DNA of 64,000 bases from an uncultured Bacteroidota bacterium. Lineage in GTDB: Bacteria > Bacteroidota > Bacteroidia > Bacteroidales > VadinHA17. The position numbers and the translations under genes were made by a program. Below the pieces are notes generated by a model that saw only the letters and a program-made list of their open reading frames with translations, made no database searches and had not been told where the DNA came from. The DNA lies in the NCBI GenBank assembly GCA_903844815.1, contig CAIMVD010000372.1, positions 19,030 through 83,029 on the forward strand. The letters are read 5' to 3'. This document shows, one piece after another, positions 30,374-40,535 of this stretch (positions within the stretch are counted from its first letter, which is position 1; each line of letters begins with the position of its first letter).

Positions 30374-31420
30374 ATGTTTAATAATCTTATCTCGCACATT
30401 ATTAGATCTTTCAAAAGACAACGTGCATACATCATCATTAATATTCTTGGACTTTCCATTGGAATAGCTTGTAGTCTTATAATTGGAGTATAGTTTCTTT
30501 CATCCTTCAATCCTTATGAAGTCTTAAAAGGGAGTGTTAAAAACAGTATGAAAAATGGAATATTGAGAAGAATTCTGGTTGTTTTTCAATTTGCTGTTTC
30601 AATACTTCTCATAGTTGGTACAATGATCATGTACCGGCAGATCTATTTCATGCTTAATAAGGATGTGGGATTCAATAAGGACCAGTTAATTGTCATAAAC
30701 AGGGCGGAAGCTCTGGGCACAAAGATGAAGTCCTTCAAGGAATCTGTAAAGAATATCCCGGGTGTTGTGAATATTGCCAGCTCAACAGGTGTTCCGGGAA
30801 GAAATAATAATAACAACGGGTACATGATTGAAGGAAGGAAGGACGAAACATTCCTGGCGATGACAAGCTGGGTAGATTATAATTTCCTTGAGACATATGG
30901 TATGACACTTGAATCGGGCAGGTCATTCAATGAATCCTTCGCCACCGATAAACATGCCTGTATGATAAACGAAAGTGCCCAAAAGGATTTCAGGATAACC
31001 GATCTTACAAAGGCGCGTTTTATGGAAGGTGGTGATTCGGGCAAGGTGAAATATTTGCAGGTAATCGGGGTTGTGAAGAATTTTAATTTTGAATCGCTTC
31101 GTAATCCGATAGGTCCCTATATTTTCAAATTTCAGAATGATGGCATGTTGTGGGGATATTTAACTGTAAGGTTGTCAGCTCAGAATTATTCCAAAACAAT
31201 TGGAGCTATTGAAGATAAATGGAAAGAGTATGTTTCAAATAACCCTCTACAGTACTATTTCGTGGACGCGGACTTTGAAGAAATGTATGTCCAGGAAAAA
31301 CAAAATGCCCAGATGGCTGTAATATTTTCAATCCTGGCCAGTTGTTTATTACATTGCAGGGAAGTGGCTTGAGAATTTCTATTACAGAATCAACCCTGGC
31401 CTGTTCACCTTTGTGGCTGG
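30374..31420 (+). pseudogene. Decayed FtsX/MacB-type ABC transporter permease
   Basis: ATG 30374: MFNNLISHIIRSFKRQRAYIIINILGLSIGIACSLIIGV then TAG (30491), continuing in frame directly into FLSSFNPYEVLKGSVKNSMKNGILRRILVVFQ...; near the 3' end the frame shifts to YYIAGKWLENFYYRINPGLFTFVAG. Confidence 0.85.
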
Positions 31421-31429
31421 TAAAACAAC

Positions 31430-31453
31430 AAAATCCCGCGAAAGCGGGATTTT
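31430..31453. terminator. Hairpin, probable bidirectional terminator between convergent units
   Basis: AAAATCCCGC-GAAA-GCGGGATTTT: perfect 10-bp stem with GNRA-type tetraloop, A/T tails both sides. Confidence 0.75.
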
Positions 31454-31495
31454 GCTGCGAAATAATAACCGGAAGATATGTTAAATAAACCCTTT

Positions 31496-31804
31496 CTAAT
31501 ACATGCTGTTTATAAGTTCTCCTATTTCATCTCTCTTCTTAAGCGGAAAACTAAGTGACCTGCCGTCCCTTGTTACGACATTCAGCCCCTTTGCTGAAAA
31601 GAGACCCTTGCTGAAATATATTACTTCAAGTATATTTTCGAACAGGATTTCGAGATTGAACTTTTCGGTTTCTTCATTCAACGTCTTGAAATAGATCCGC
31701 TGATTTGTTACAATCAGTTTTCCGGAAATTGTATTATTATCAATTAGCTGGTTAGTATCGCCGGCTTTCAGGACAACTTCATTGGGATTTAATTTTACTG
31801 TCAT
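31496..31804 (-). CDS. GRAM-like domain protein
   Basis: 102 aa: GKLIVTNQRIYFKTLNEETEKFNLEILFENILEVIYF...GLNVVTRDGRSLSFPLKKRDEIGELI. Confidence 0.7.
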   Translation of the reverse strand: MTVKLNPNEVVLKAGDTNQLIDNNTISGKLIVTNQRIYFKTLNEETEKFNLEILFENILEVIYFSKGLFSAKGLNVVTRDGRSLSFPLKKRDEIGELINSMY

Positions 31805-31965
31805 GTGATTCCTGATTTAAATGATCCGTAACTGGTATTTTATTTTCTCTTGTCTTTCATTTCAAAGACGAGTTCGGAAGATAAATGTTGCATCTGAAAC
31901 AGAAATTTGCATCTTCTTCATATCTTTATCTGTAAACAGATTTGAAATTGTGTTGAAGTAGCCAT

Positions 31966-34389
31966 TTGAATCATATTCACTATATGAATTTATTTTATTT
32001 CAAGATCGCAATAAGGAACATCCTCAAAAATTTTCTTTACTCGTTGATAAAAATCTCAGGGCTTTCTGCAGGAATAACCGCATTTCTGCTTATTCTTTTT
32101 TATGTCAGATACGAAAAGAGTTTTGATAAGTTTTATAAGAATTGTGAAAGGATTTACCGTCTCAGATATGAGCGTTCAAGCGCTGAAGGCGAATCAGTGA
32201 AGTTTGCATCATGCTGTCCCCCTGCAGCTATCAGAATAAGGGAACTCTACCCGGAAGTTGAAGATATAGCCCGGCTATTCCGATACAGGGCAACAGTAAT
32301 CCGTGACGACCGAAAGTACTATGAAGAAAGAATGTTCTTTGCAGAGCCTCAGATCTTTGATGTCTTTAATTTTGAATTTATTGCCGGAGACCCTTCAAAA
32401 GGGATCACCAGTGCCAACTGTGCCTTCATCTCCGAGTCTTATGCTGCCAGATACTTTGGCAAGAAGAACCCGATGGGGCAAACTTTTCTGGTTGATAAGG
32501 AGATGAGTTTTGTAATTACCGGCATTTTCAGGGATATCCCTGAAAATTCTCATTTGAAGATTGATATACTGCTCTCATGGCCCAATCTACTTACACACTA
32601 CGGTCCTGATATTGAATCTTCCTGGGGCGACACAGGATTCTTTACATATTTTGTTTTAAGAAAATCAGCAAACCCCGGAATATTTGAGCAAAAATTAAAA
32701 TCTCTCGTTGAAAGGGATTTCGGTGAGGTTCTTCGGTCTTATAAGCTAACTCTCGACCTTAAGGTTCAGCCTCTGACTGATATACATCTTAAGTCGGATT
32801 TTATGCAGGAACTTGAGGCCAATGGCAATTCTGATACAGTAAAATTCCTTAGCATTATTGCCTTCATTATCCTGATTATTGCATGGGTTAATTATATAAA
32901 CATAACAACAGCGAGATCTTTAACAAGGGCAGCTGAAGTTGGTCTGAGCAAAGCCGCCGGAGCTACCAGGAAGCAGTTGATCGGACAGTTTTTTATTGAG
33001 ACTTTCATTATAAACCTGGCTGCATTTCTTATTTCGCTGATTCTTATTATTTTATTTATGCCTGTTTTCTGCAGACTTACAGGTATTTCCCCTGACAATG
33101 TTATTTGGAAGCAAGGGTGGTTTTGGCTGGCATTTGCCGTTTTGCTTGTCGTAAGTACTATTCTTTCAGGCGTTTATCCTGTATTTGTTCTGACTTCATT
33201 TAAGACTGAAGAAGTATTAAACGGGAGGTATGCTCATTCACGGGGCGGAATTCTGATCAGGAAAATTCTTGTTTTTTTTCAATTGCTTATGGCCATAGGT
33301 ATGATTACCTGTACGCTTCTTATATTTAAGCAGTTGCGTTTTCTTCAGAATCAGGATAAAGGAATTTCAATTTCGAATATACTTGCAGTCCGTGCCCCGA
33401 GAATACGGGATTCTTCTTTTGGAAGCAGGCTTATTACATTTAAAAGTGAACTGATAAAAAATCAGATTGTTGAGAAATTCAGTGTTGGGACGGAGGTTCC
33501 GGGCCGGCAGATTTTATGGGATGCCGGAGGGATATTCAGGGTAGGATCAGATCAGAGTAAAAACTATCAGATTTTAGGAATTGATTATGATTACCTCAAT
33601 CTGCTTAATGCCAGAATTATTTCAGGAAGAAATTTTGACAAAACATTTTCCGACTCCTCTTCGCTTATACTTAACGAAAAAGCCGTTAAATGGATGGGCT
33701 TTCAGTCCGCAGCAGAAGCAGTAGGTCAAAAGGTAAATTATTGGGATAAGATATATTCGATTGTCGGTGTTGTTAAAGATTATCGCCAGCAATCACCCAA
33801 GGTTGCATTTGAACCCCAGATACTCAGATTTATGCCTCATGGTCGTGATATCAGGGGATTCTTTATGATGAAAATATTCCCGGGTAGTGAAAAGAAAGTA
33901 CTGAAAATGGCAGAAGAAAAATATTCAGAGTTTTTTCCTGATAACCCTTTCGATTATTTCTTTCTGGATGATTACTACTCACAGCAGTATAAAAATGAAA
34001 TGCTGCTGGGGAAAGTCTTTGGCGCCTTTGCCCTGCTTGCGATTATTATAACCTGCCTCGGAATTTACGGGCTGACATCATTTCTGGTGCTTCAAAAAAG
34101 AAGGGAAATAAGTATGCGAAGGGTATCAGGAGCGGGAATGTTTGAAATTATGAAACTGTTTTCCGGAAATTTTATAATGATGACACTTCTTTCATTCGTA
34201 CTTGCAGTGCCAATTTCTTATTATTGGGCGACGGAGTGGCTAACGAAATTTGAAATAAAAATGGATATCACAGTTTGGAATTTCGTAATTCCATTAGCTG
34301 TTGTGTTGTCAACGACACTTATTACAATTGGGGTTATTGTAAAAAAAGCTGCTTCAGTCAATCCTTCCGGGAATCTGCGGAGCAATTAG
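31966..34389 (+). CDS. FtsX/MacB-type ABC transporter permease (start may be 31984)
   Basis: 807 aa: N-terminal TM, MacB-like periplasmic region, two FtsX regions (AEVGLSKAAGATRKQLIGQFFIET; REISMRRVSGAGMFEIMKLF). Confidence 0.9.
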   Translation: MNHIHYMNLFYFKIAIRNILKNFLYSLIKISGLSAGITAFLLILFYVRYEKSFDKFYKNCERIYRLRYERSSAEGESVKFASCCPPAAIRIRELYPEVEDIARLFRYRATVIRDDRKYYEERMFFAEPQIFDVFNFEFIAGDPSKGITSANCAFISESYAARYFGKKNPMGQTFLVDKEMSFVITGIFRDIPENSHLKIDILLSWPNLLTHYGPDIESSWGDTGFFTYFVLRKSANPGIFEQKLKSLVERDFGEVLRSYKLTLDLKVQPLTDIHLKSDFMQELEANGNSDTVKFLSIIAFIILIIAWVNYINITTARSLTRAAEVGLSKAAGATRKQLIGQFFIETFIINLAAFLISLILIILFMPVFCRLTGISPDNVIWKQGWFWLAFAVLLVVSTILSGVYPVFVLTSFKTEEVLNGRYAHSRGGILIRKILVFFQLLMAIGMITCTLLIFKQLRFLQNQDKGISISNILAVRAPRIRDSSFGSRLITFKSELIKNQIVEKFSVGTEVPGRQILWDAGGIFRVGSDQSKNYQILGIDYDYLNLLNARIISGRNFDKTFSDSSSLILNEKAVKWMGFQSAAEAVGQKVNYWDKIYSIVGVVKDYRQQSPKVAFEPQILRFMPHGRDIRGFFMMKIFPGSEKKVLKMAEEKYSEFFPDNPFDYFFLDDYYSQQYKNEMLLGKVFGAFALLAIIITCLGIYGLTSFLVLQKRREISMRRVSGAGMFEIMKLFSGNFIMMTLLSFVLAVPISYYWATEWLTKFEIKMDITVWNFVIPLAVVLSTTLITIGVIVKKAASVNPSGNLRSN

Positions 34390-34540
34390 GCAAGCAGTAT
34401 TTTAATTGGAAGTGCCTGCGATTCATGCATTATTTATCGATTACATAAGTGAAATGCACGTGATTCGGATATTAATAATTTATGTCCATTTATTTGACAC
34501 ATTCCGTTATTAAGTCCGTCTTTAACGAAAATGAAATCAG

Positions 34541-35905
34541 ATGATAAAAGGAACCGTTTTGATAGTAGATGAAAACAGGGGCATACTTACATCCCTTGAA
34601 CAAATTGTAAAAAGCCGGTTTGAAAAGGTAATCACCCTTCATTCGCCTGAAAGGATCAATGAGGTCTTGAGATCCTCTGATGTTGATATTGTGATGCTTG
34701 ATACAAATTTTAAATCAGTTGTCAATAATGGAAATGAAGGACTCTTCTGGATGAGGAAAATATTTGATTATGATGATAATATAAGTGTTATAATAGTAAC
34801 CGCTTCCGGTGATGTGGAACTGGCTGTTAAAGCAATAAAGGAAGGGGCAGTGGATTTTATTCTTAGACCATGGGATGAATCAAAACTTTTAGCTACAATA
34901 AATGCGGCCTGGCAGTTACGGCTCTCAAGGATCGAAGCTTCAGCGCTTAAAAGAGATAATCAGCAATTAAAGAAAGAGATCAACAAGGGAGGAGGGAAGA
35001 TAGTTACAGGCGCATCTCCTACTATGATCAATGTAATGAATATTGTAAGAAAGGTTGCCGCGACTGATGTAAATGTTCTTATAACGGGCGAGAATGGAAC
35101 GGGCAAGGAGCTGGTTGCAAGGGAAATCCATAATATGTCGAAAAGGGCACGCGAGCTTATGATTACGGTGGATATGGGTTCTATAACCGAATCCTTATTC
35201 GAAAGTGAATTATTTGGTCATGTAAGAGGTGCTTTTACCGATGCTAAGGAAGACCGTACCGGCAAATTTGAAAATGCACATGGGGGAACTCTGTTTCTTG
35301 ATGAAATTGGCAATCTTTCACTTCAATCACAGGCGAAGCTGCTCAGCGTGCTTCAAAACAGGTATATAATAAGGGTGGGCTCCAATAAACCTGTTCCGAT
35401 TGATATCAGACTTATTTGTGCAACTAACTGTGACCTCATTCATATGGTCAGGGAGGGAAGATTCCGCGAAGACCTTCTTTACCGCATAAATACTATACTG
35501 ATTGAAGTTCCTCCGCTGCGCGACAGGGTTGATGATATTCCGATTCTTGCTAATTATTTCCTTAAGGTTAATTCAGACAGATATGGGAAAAGTGGTATGA
35601 AGTTAAATACTCATGCCATGGAGAAACTTTCGAACCATGATTGGCCCGGTAATATCAGGGAACTTCAGCATTCAATTGAAAAAGCTGTAATTATGTGTGA
35701 TGCTCCGGTTCTGAAACCAACAGATTTTACCCTAAGTCCTGTGTCGGGAGTATATGCCAATAAAGAGATGACGCTCGATGAAATGGAACACAAGCTTATC
35801 TCCGACACCCTGCGACGATACGGGAACATTAGTATTGTCGCAGGGAAGCTTGGAATTACAAGACAGACTCTCTACAATAAAATGAAAAAGTACAATATAA
35901 GTTAA
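34541..35905 (+). CDS. Sigma54-dependent (NtrC-type) response regulator
   Basis: Receiver domain; Walker A GENGTGKE; GAFTDA motif; GGTLFLDEIG; C-terminal Fis-type HTH (NISIVAGKLGITRQTLYNKMKKY). Confidence 0.93.
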   Translation: MIKGTVLIVDENRGILTSLEQIVKSRFEKVITLHSPERINEVLRSSDVDIVMLDTNFKSVVNNGNEGLFWMRKIFDYDDNISVIIVTASGDVELAVKAIKEGAVDFILRPWDESKLLATINAAWQLRLSRIEASALKRDNQQLKKEINKGGGKIVTGASPTMINVMNIVRKVAATDVNVLITGENGTGKELVAREIHNMSKRARELMITVDMGSITESLFESELFGHVRGAFTDAKEDRTGKFENAHGGTLFLDEIGNLSLQSQAKLLSVLQNRYIIRVGSNKPVPIDIRLICATNCDLIHMVREGRFREDLLYRINTILIEVPPLRDRVDDIPILANYFLKVNSDRYGKSGMKLNTHAMEKLSNHDWPGNIRELQHSIEKAVIMCDAPVLKPTDFTLSPVSGVYANKEMTLDEMEHKLISDTLRRYGNISIVAGKLGITRQTLYNKMKKYNIS

Positions 35906-35911
35906 TCTGTT

Positions 35912-36586
35912 TTATCTGAGGTTTTCGGTCACAACCTGACCATCGAACAGGTTGACAATCCTGTGGGCATACCCGGCATCCCTGTCGGAGTGTGTTACCA
36001 TAATAATTGTTGTCCCCTCCTTATTAAGTTCACTCAGAAGATTTATTACCTCTATACCGTTTTTTGAATCGAGGTTACCTGTAGGTTCATCGGCAAGGAT
36101 CAGTTTCGGGTTTGCAACCACCGCACGTGCAATAGCCACTCTCTGTTGTTGTCCTCCTGAAAGCTGTTGCGGGAAATGTTTTGCACGGTGTCCGATCTTC
36201 ATTCTTTCGAGCACATCCTCAACACTTTTCTTCCTTTCGCTTGCTTTCATTTTCAGGTAGATAAGCGGAAGTTCTACATTTTCATAGACGTTAAGTTCGT
36301 CGATAAGGTTGAAACTCTGGAAAACGAATCCGATGTTTCCCTTACGGAAGATTGTCCTGTCGCGTTCCTTAAGGTTGGCAACCTCTGTACCGTTGAATAC
36401 ATAGCTTCCCGAGGAAGGATTATCAAGTAATCCGAGAATATTCAGGAGGGTTGATTTACCACAGCCCGAAGGTCCCATAACTGCAACATATTCTCCCTCT
36501 TTTACATTAAGGGTCACTTTGTTGAGAGCCGTTGTCTCGACTTCTTCAGTCCTGAAGATTTTTGTTAAATCAGTAGTTTTAATCAT
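35912..36586 (-). CDS. ABC transporter ATP-binding protein (LolD/MacB-type)
   Basis: Walker [10 protein letters not shown]; signature [14 protein letters not shown]; Walker [14 protein letters not shown]. Confidence 0.95.
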   Translation of the reverse strand: MIKTTDLTKIFRTEEVETTALNKVTLNVKEGEYVAVMGPSGCGKSTLLNILGLLDNPSSGSYVFNGTEVANLKERDRTIFRKGNIGFVFQSFNLIDELNVYENVELPLIYLKMKASERKKSVEDVLERMKIGHRAKHFPQQLSGGQQQRVAIARAVVANPKLILADEPTGNLDSKNGIEVINLLSELNKEGTTIIMVTHSDRDAGYAHRIVNLFDGQVVTENLR

Positions 36587-36604
36587 GGCATTTATTATTG
36601 ATAG

Positions 36605-37885
36605 TTATTTCGATTTTTTAAGTATCAGTTTCTCATTTTTTCCAAAGGTTTCATATCCCGAAACAATAACCTTTTCTCCTGGCTGTAGTCCTTCAAGAAC
36701 TTCATAGTATTTCGGATTCTTTCTCCCTATTGATATATTGCGTCGGAAGGCAAATGATTCTGTGGGGTCAAGGACAAATATCCACTGTCCGCCTGTTTCC
36801 TGAAAGAATCCTCCGATTGGCACAAGAACCGAGACTTTTGGCTGGCCCAGCTGAAGGCTGATATAGTAGGTCTGGCCCGTCCTGATGTTATCGGGCATGC
36901 TGTCCCTGAATGTCATGTCGATTTCAAAGGTACCATTCCTGACTTCGGGATAAACCCTCCTGACAAGCAGGTTAAATTCGCTTCCCTGTCTTTCAAGCGT
37001 TGCGGTTAGTTGCGTTCTCACCCTGTCGATATAATGTTCATCTATCTGTGCTTTTACCTTGTATGATGTCAAAACATTTATCTGCCCCATATTTGATCCC
37101 CTTTGGATTGATTGTCCGATTTCCGGGACCAGCAGACCAAGCTGGCCATCGACAGGAGCCCTTACATTCAGATTATCGGCTCGTTGCCTTACAAGCTGAA
37201 GGTTCTTGCGCATGTTGTCGAGGTTGGTAATCATTGTATTTATATTGATCGAGTAGAAAATAGAGTCCTGTTTCTGACGCTCCAAAAAAAGTACCCTTGA
37301 CTGTTTCGCCATATCCAGATCCTCTTTCGACCTGATGAATTCTTCCTTCGAAATTAGGTTGTCTTTTATAAGAGTATTATTCTGCTGATAGTTACGTTCT
37401 TTCCTTTCAATTTCGTACTTGAGATTTACAAGTTCCCTCTTTATCTGGAGCCTTTGCTGTTCCATATTAATCTGGGTATTTCTGAGGAAATTCTCTTTTT
37501 CAGCCAGCTGAGCTTCACTGTCGAGGATATTCAGGTGGAGATCAGGATTTGAAAGTCTAAGGATGATATCGCCCTTCTTTACCATCGATCCTTCTTCAAT
37601 TAGTTTTTCTTCAACTCTTCCACCCTCCTGCGCATCGAGAAAAATTATGGTAATAGGTTCAACAGTTCCGGGTATGGTTATGTAATCATTAAACTGGTCT
37701 TCAGTTATTGTTTCAATAATAAGTTTGTCTTTTTCAACCTTATATGTTGAGGTGCGATCGGAAAAGAAGGCCATATAGATCAGAACAACAATCGCTATGC
37801 CGATTGCCAGATATCCGAAGTGTTTTTTCTGAAGTCCTTTTTTCTTTGGGATCAATTTATCCATAGTTTCAACAGGAGTATCCAT
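36605..37885 (-). CDS. HlyD/MacA-type periplasmic adaptor subunit
   Basis: N-terminal TM, biotinyl-lipoyl-like EPITIIFLDAQEGGRVEEKLIEEGSMVKKGDIILRLSNPDL, coiled-coil, RAPVDGQLG. Confidence 0.9.
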   Translation of the reverse strand: MDTPVETMDKLIPKKKGLQKKHFGYLAIGIAIVVLIYMAFFSDRTSTYKVEKDKLIIETITEDQFNDYITIPGTVEPITIIFLDAQEGGRVEEKLIEEGSMVKKGDIILRLSNPDLHLNILDSEAQLAEKENFLRNTQINMEQQRLQIKRELVNLKYEIERKERNYQQNNTLIKDNLISKEEFIRSKEDLDMAKQSRVLFLERQKQDSIFYSININTMITNLDNMRKNLQLVRQRADNLNVRAPVDGQLGLLVPEIGQSIQRGSNMGQINVLTSYKVKAQIDEHYIDRVRTQLTATLERQGSEFNLLVRRVYPEVRNGTFEIDMTFRDSMPDNIRTGQTYYISLQLGQPKVSVLVPIGGFFQETGGQWIFVLDPTESFAFRRNISIGRKNPKYYEVLEGLQPGEKVIVSGYETFGKNEKLILKKSK

Positions 37886-37904
37886 TTCTCTTATTTTTAT
37901 TTGA

Positions 37905-39257
37905 TTAATTCAATATTACATTTTCATATTCACCGGTTGAGTACAACCGAATTGCCAGTTTTCTGACAAGAAGCTGCAGCCTGGTTCTCAGAGCTTCAGT
38001 TTCAGCTGTAAACAGAGTGGTTTTTGCTGCAGAATAGTCAGTTACATCAACGAGACCGGATTCGAATTTTTTCTCGACAGCACTGAATGATTTCTTGTTG
38101 TAATCGAAGTTTGCCACAGCTGCTCCATATTCGCTTTTACCCCGGTTATAATTGAGGCAGGCATTTTCAATTTCTGTATAGAGGTTGTTTTTCTCCAGTT
38201 CGAGCCTCAATGCTGTATCATCCTTTTTTATCCTGGCAAGTTTGATGTTTTTGCCTGTAGCGAAGTTGTTAAACAGAGGGATTTCAAGATTCAAATAGAG
38301 TGACTGGCTGTTGTTGTTTTTTAACTGGGTCTGGTAAGAATCCTGTTCAAGATTAGTTCCGCTCAGAACATTGTAATAGCCTGTAAAAATAGATCCGCCG
38401 GCTCTTAATCGTGGTGCAATATATCCCTTTGAAGCAGCGAATTGCTTTTTCGTTGCCTGAAGTTCGAAATCAATGGCTTTAAGGCGGGGAAGAACCTGAG
38501 CAGCCAGTGAGTAAATACTGTCGGTATTATAGGTGTAATCGGTTATAAGAATATTTTTCAGGTCAGGCATAAGGATATCAAAGTAGATCCCGGGCTGAAG
38601 CTGGAGCATTTGCTTAAGGGTTGTAATAGCCTGGCTGGATGTATTCTGAGCAACGGTGTATGAAAGCCGGTCAGCCGAAACACGGCTCTCAATTTCATAT
38701 TGTTTCGACAGAGCCTCTTTACCAGTTTCAACCATCTTACTTATCCTGAAAAGTTGTTTTTCCGACAGATCTAACTGCATTTTTGAGGCGTCCTCGAGTC
38801 CTCTGGCGTACAGAACCTGGTAATATTGCCCCAGGATATCGGCTATTAATCTGTTCCTTACTATTTTTTCGGTTTCGAGACCCGCTTTCAGCATAAATTT
38901 ATTGGCAGCAACCGTATTAAGATTTACAAAACCGTTGAAAAGATTGAAAGAAGAAGAAAGGTAATAGGAATTACTGAAGTTCTGTTCGAAAGTGATAGTG
39001 TTATCAACGGGGTTCACAGACCTCCCGAATCCAAAGTTTGCGTCCGATCCTAAGTTCAGGGATGGCAGGATATCCATTTTCGACTTGGCAAGATTGGTCT
39101 GAGCCGCTTCAGTCTGCAGCTTCTGCCTTTGAAGGGAAATGTTATTTGCAATGGCATATGTTATACAATCCTCAAGTGTCCATTTCTTTTCCTGGGCCTG
39201 GATTCCCCTGGAGTGGAAGAACAGAACAAGTGTTAATATCCAGATGTGCTTCATCAT
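37905..39257 (-). CDS. TolC-family outer-membrane efflux protein
   Basis: Signal peptide; KWTLEDCITYAIANNISLQRQ; duplicated coiled-coil halves. Confidence 0.9.
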   Translation of the reverse strand: MMKHIWILTLVLFFHSRGIQAQEKKWTLEDCITYAIANNISLQRQKLQTEAAQTNLAKSKMDILPSLNLGSDANFGFGRSVNPVDNTITFEQNFSNSYYLSSSFNLFNGFVNLNTVAANKFMLKAGLETEKIVRNRLIADILGQYYQVLYARGLEDASKMQLDLSEKQLFRISKMVETGKEALSKQYEIESRVSADRLSYTVAQNTSSQAITTLKQMLQLQPGIYFDILMPDLKNILITDYTYNTDSIYSLAAQVLPRLKAIDFELQATKKQFAASKGYIAPRLRAGGSIFTGYYNVLSGTNLEQDSYQTQLKNNNSQSLYLNLEIPLFNNFATGKNIKLARIKKDDTALRLELEKNNLYTEIENACLNYNRGKSEYGAAVANFDYNKKSFSAVEKKFESGLVDVTDYSAAKTTLFTAETEALRTRLQLLVRKLAIRLYSTGEYENVILN

Positions 39258-39462
39258 CTTTAATTTCTGATTAATTATTCGTTATCAGTCATGCCAAAGA
39301 TTATGCCAAAATTCCAGTAATCTTGTAATCAGTGACATGTATTAGTCTCATGCAGTATTAGTGTCTAATAAATTGACAGTGGAATGTGTGAAAATGTTAC
39401 AGTCAAAATATTACAGGCTACTTAATTTTTTTGTAAGTTTGTTTAGATCAAAAAAAAATATC

Positions 39463-40515
39463 ATGACAACATTTTCGCGCCGTGGTTTTATAAAGACAAC
39501 AATAATAGGCGGTATTGCAGCAACTTGCATAAAACCGGCCAGTGCTTTTGCCGCCCTGGGAAATCAGGAACAGTTTTCATCGCGTGTTTCGCTCACCACC
39601 GGCGACAACAGGGCCGATATGGCATTCCGGGCCCTGCAGCCATTCTCGAAGGAAATAGCAGCTGCAATCGGAAAACGAAGGGTAGTACTTAAACCGAATA
39701 ACGTCTCAATCAATATTCCCCTTTGTGCCACTCATGTAGACACTCTTGAGGGAACCCTCGAATTTCTGAAATCAATAAGGAAACTCGACAATGTTATAAT
39801 TGCAGAATCCGCAGCAGGCGGAGCTACTCTTGAAGGATATGACAATTACGGTTACTTCAGGCTTATTTCAAAGTATCCTGTTAAGCTTGTTGACCTCGAC
39901 AGTGAGCCTTTTGACCTGATTTATGTTTTTGATGAAAAGGATTTCCGTCCTCATCCCGTTAGGATGTCAAGGGTCATTCTTGATCCGGATTCATTCGTGG
40001 TATCTGTTGCCCGAATGAAGACTCACGACAGGGTCCTTGCAACTCTTTCATTGAAAAATATTGTTGTCGGCGCCCCCATAAAGGATAAAGGCTTTACCTG
40101 GACATCGGCAAGGAAACCGGGGACTATAAATGATAAACCTTTCATTCATGGAGGCGGATTCAGGGGTATAAACTATAATCTCTATTCCCTTTCCCGTCAG
40201 GTGCATCCTCATCTTGCCGTAATCGACGGGTTTGAAGGAATGGAAGGGAACGGGCCAAATTCCGGCACTCCGGTCGATCATCGTATTTGCGTTGCGGGCC
40301 TCGACTGGCTTGCAGCCGACAGGGTCGGAATTGAACTTATGGGAATCGATTTTGCTAATGTTGGATACCTTAACTATTGTGCACAGACCGGCCTCGGAGT
40401 CGCAGATCTTGGTAAAATAGAAATAATCGGAGAGCCACTCAGTAAACATATACGGTCCTACAAGATGAGCGACAATTTCAATGACCAGCTTGTCTGGAAG
40501 AAGGCGGTATCATAA
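39463..40515 (+). CDS. DUF362 family protein with Tat signal
   Basis: Start placed at ATG 39463 within ORF 39361-40515: MTTFSRRGFIKTTIIGGIAA; KRRVVLKPNNVS...MKTHDRVLATLSLKNIVVG. Confidence 0.8.
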   Translation: MTTFSRRGFIKTTIIGGIAATCIKPASAFAALGNQEQFSSRVSLTTGDNRADMAFRALQPFSKEIAAAIGKRRVVLKPNNVSINIPLCATHVDTLEGTLEFLKSIRKLDNVIIAESAAGGATLEGYDNYGYFRLISKYPVKLVDLDSEPFDLIYVFDEKDFRPHPVRMSRVILDPDSFVVSVARMKTHDRVLATLSLKNIVVGAPIKDKGFTWTSARKPGTINDKPFIHGGGFRGINYNLYSLSRQVHPHLAVIDGFEGMEGNGPNSGTPVDHRICVAGLDWLAADRVGIELMGIDFANVGYLNYCAQTGLGVADLGKIEIIGEPLSKHIRSYKMSDNFNDQLVWKKAVS

Positions 40516-40535
40516 AATCTTTCAAAATCCCGAAA

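Noticed and set aside
30225-30467. 80-aa + strand ORF upstream of the permease pseudogene
   Set aside because: Overlaps the recognisable N-terminal TM segment of the permease remnant in another frame; no family resemblance.
39285-39315. Possible sigma54 site on the minus strand upstream of the TolC-family gene (TGGCATAATCTTTGGCA)
   Set aside because: Spacing is GG-N11-GC, not the required N10; likely chance from the repeated TGGCA words.
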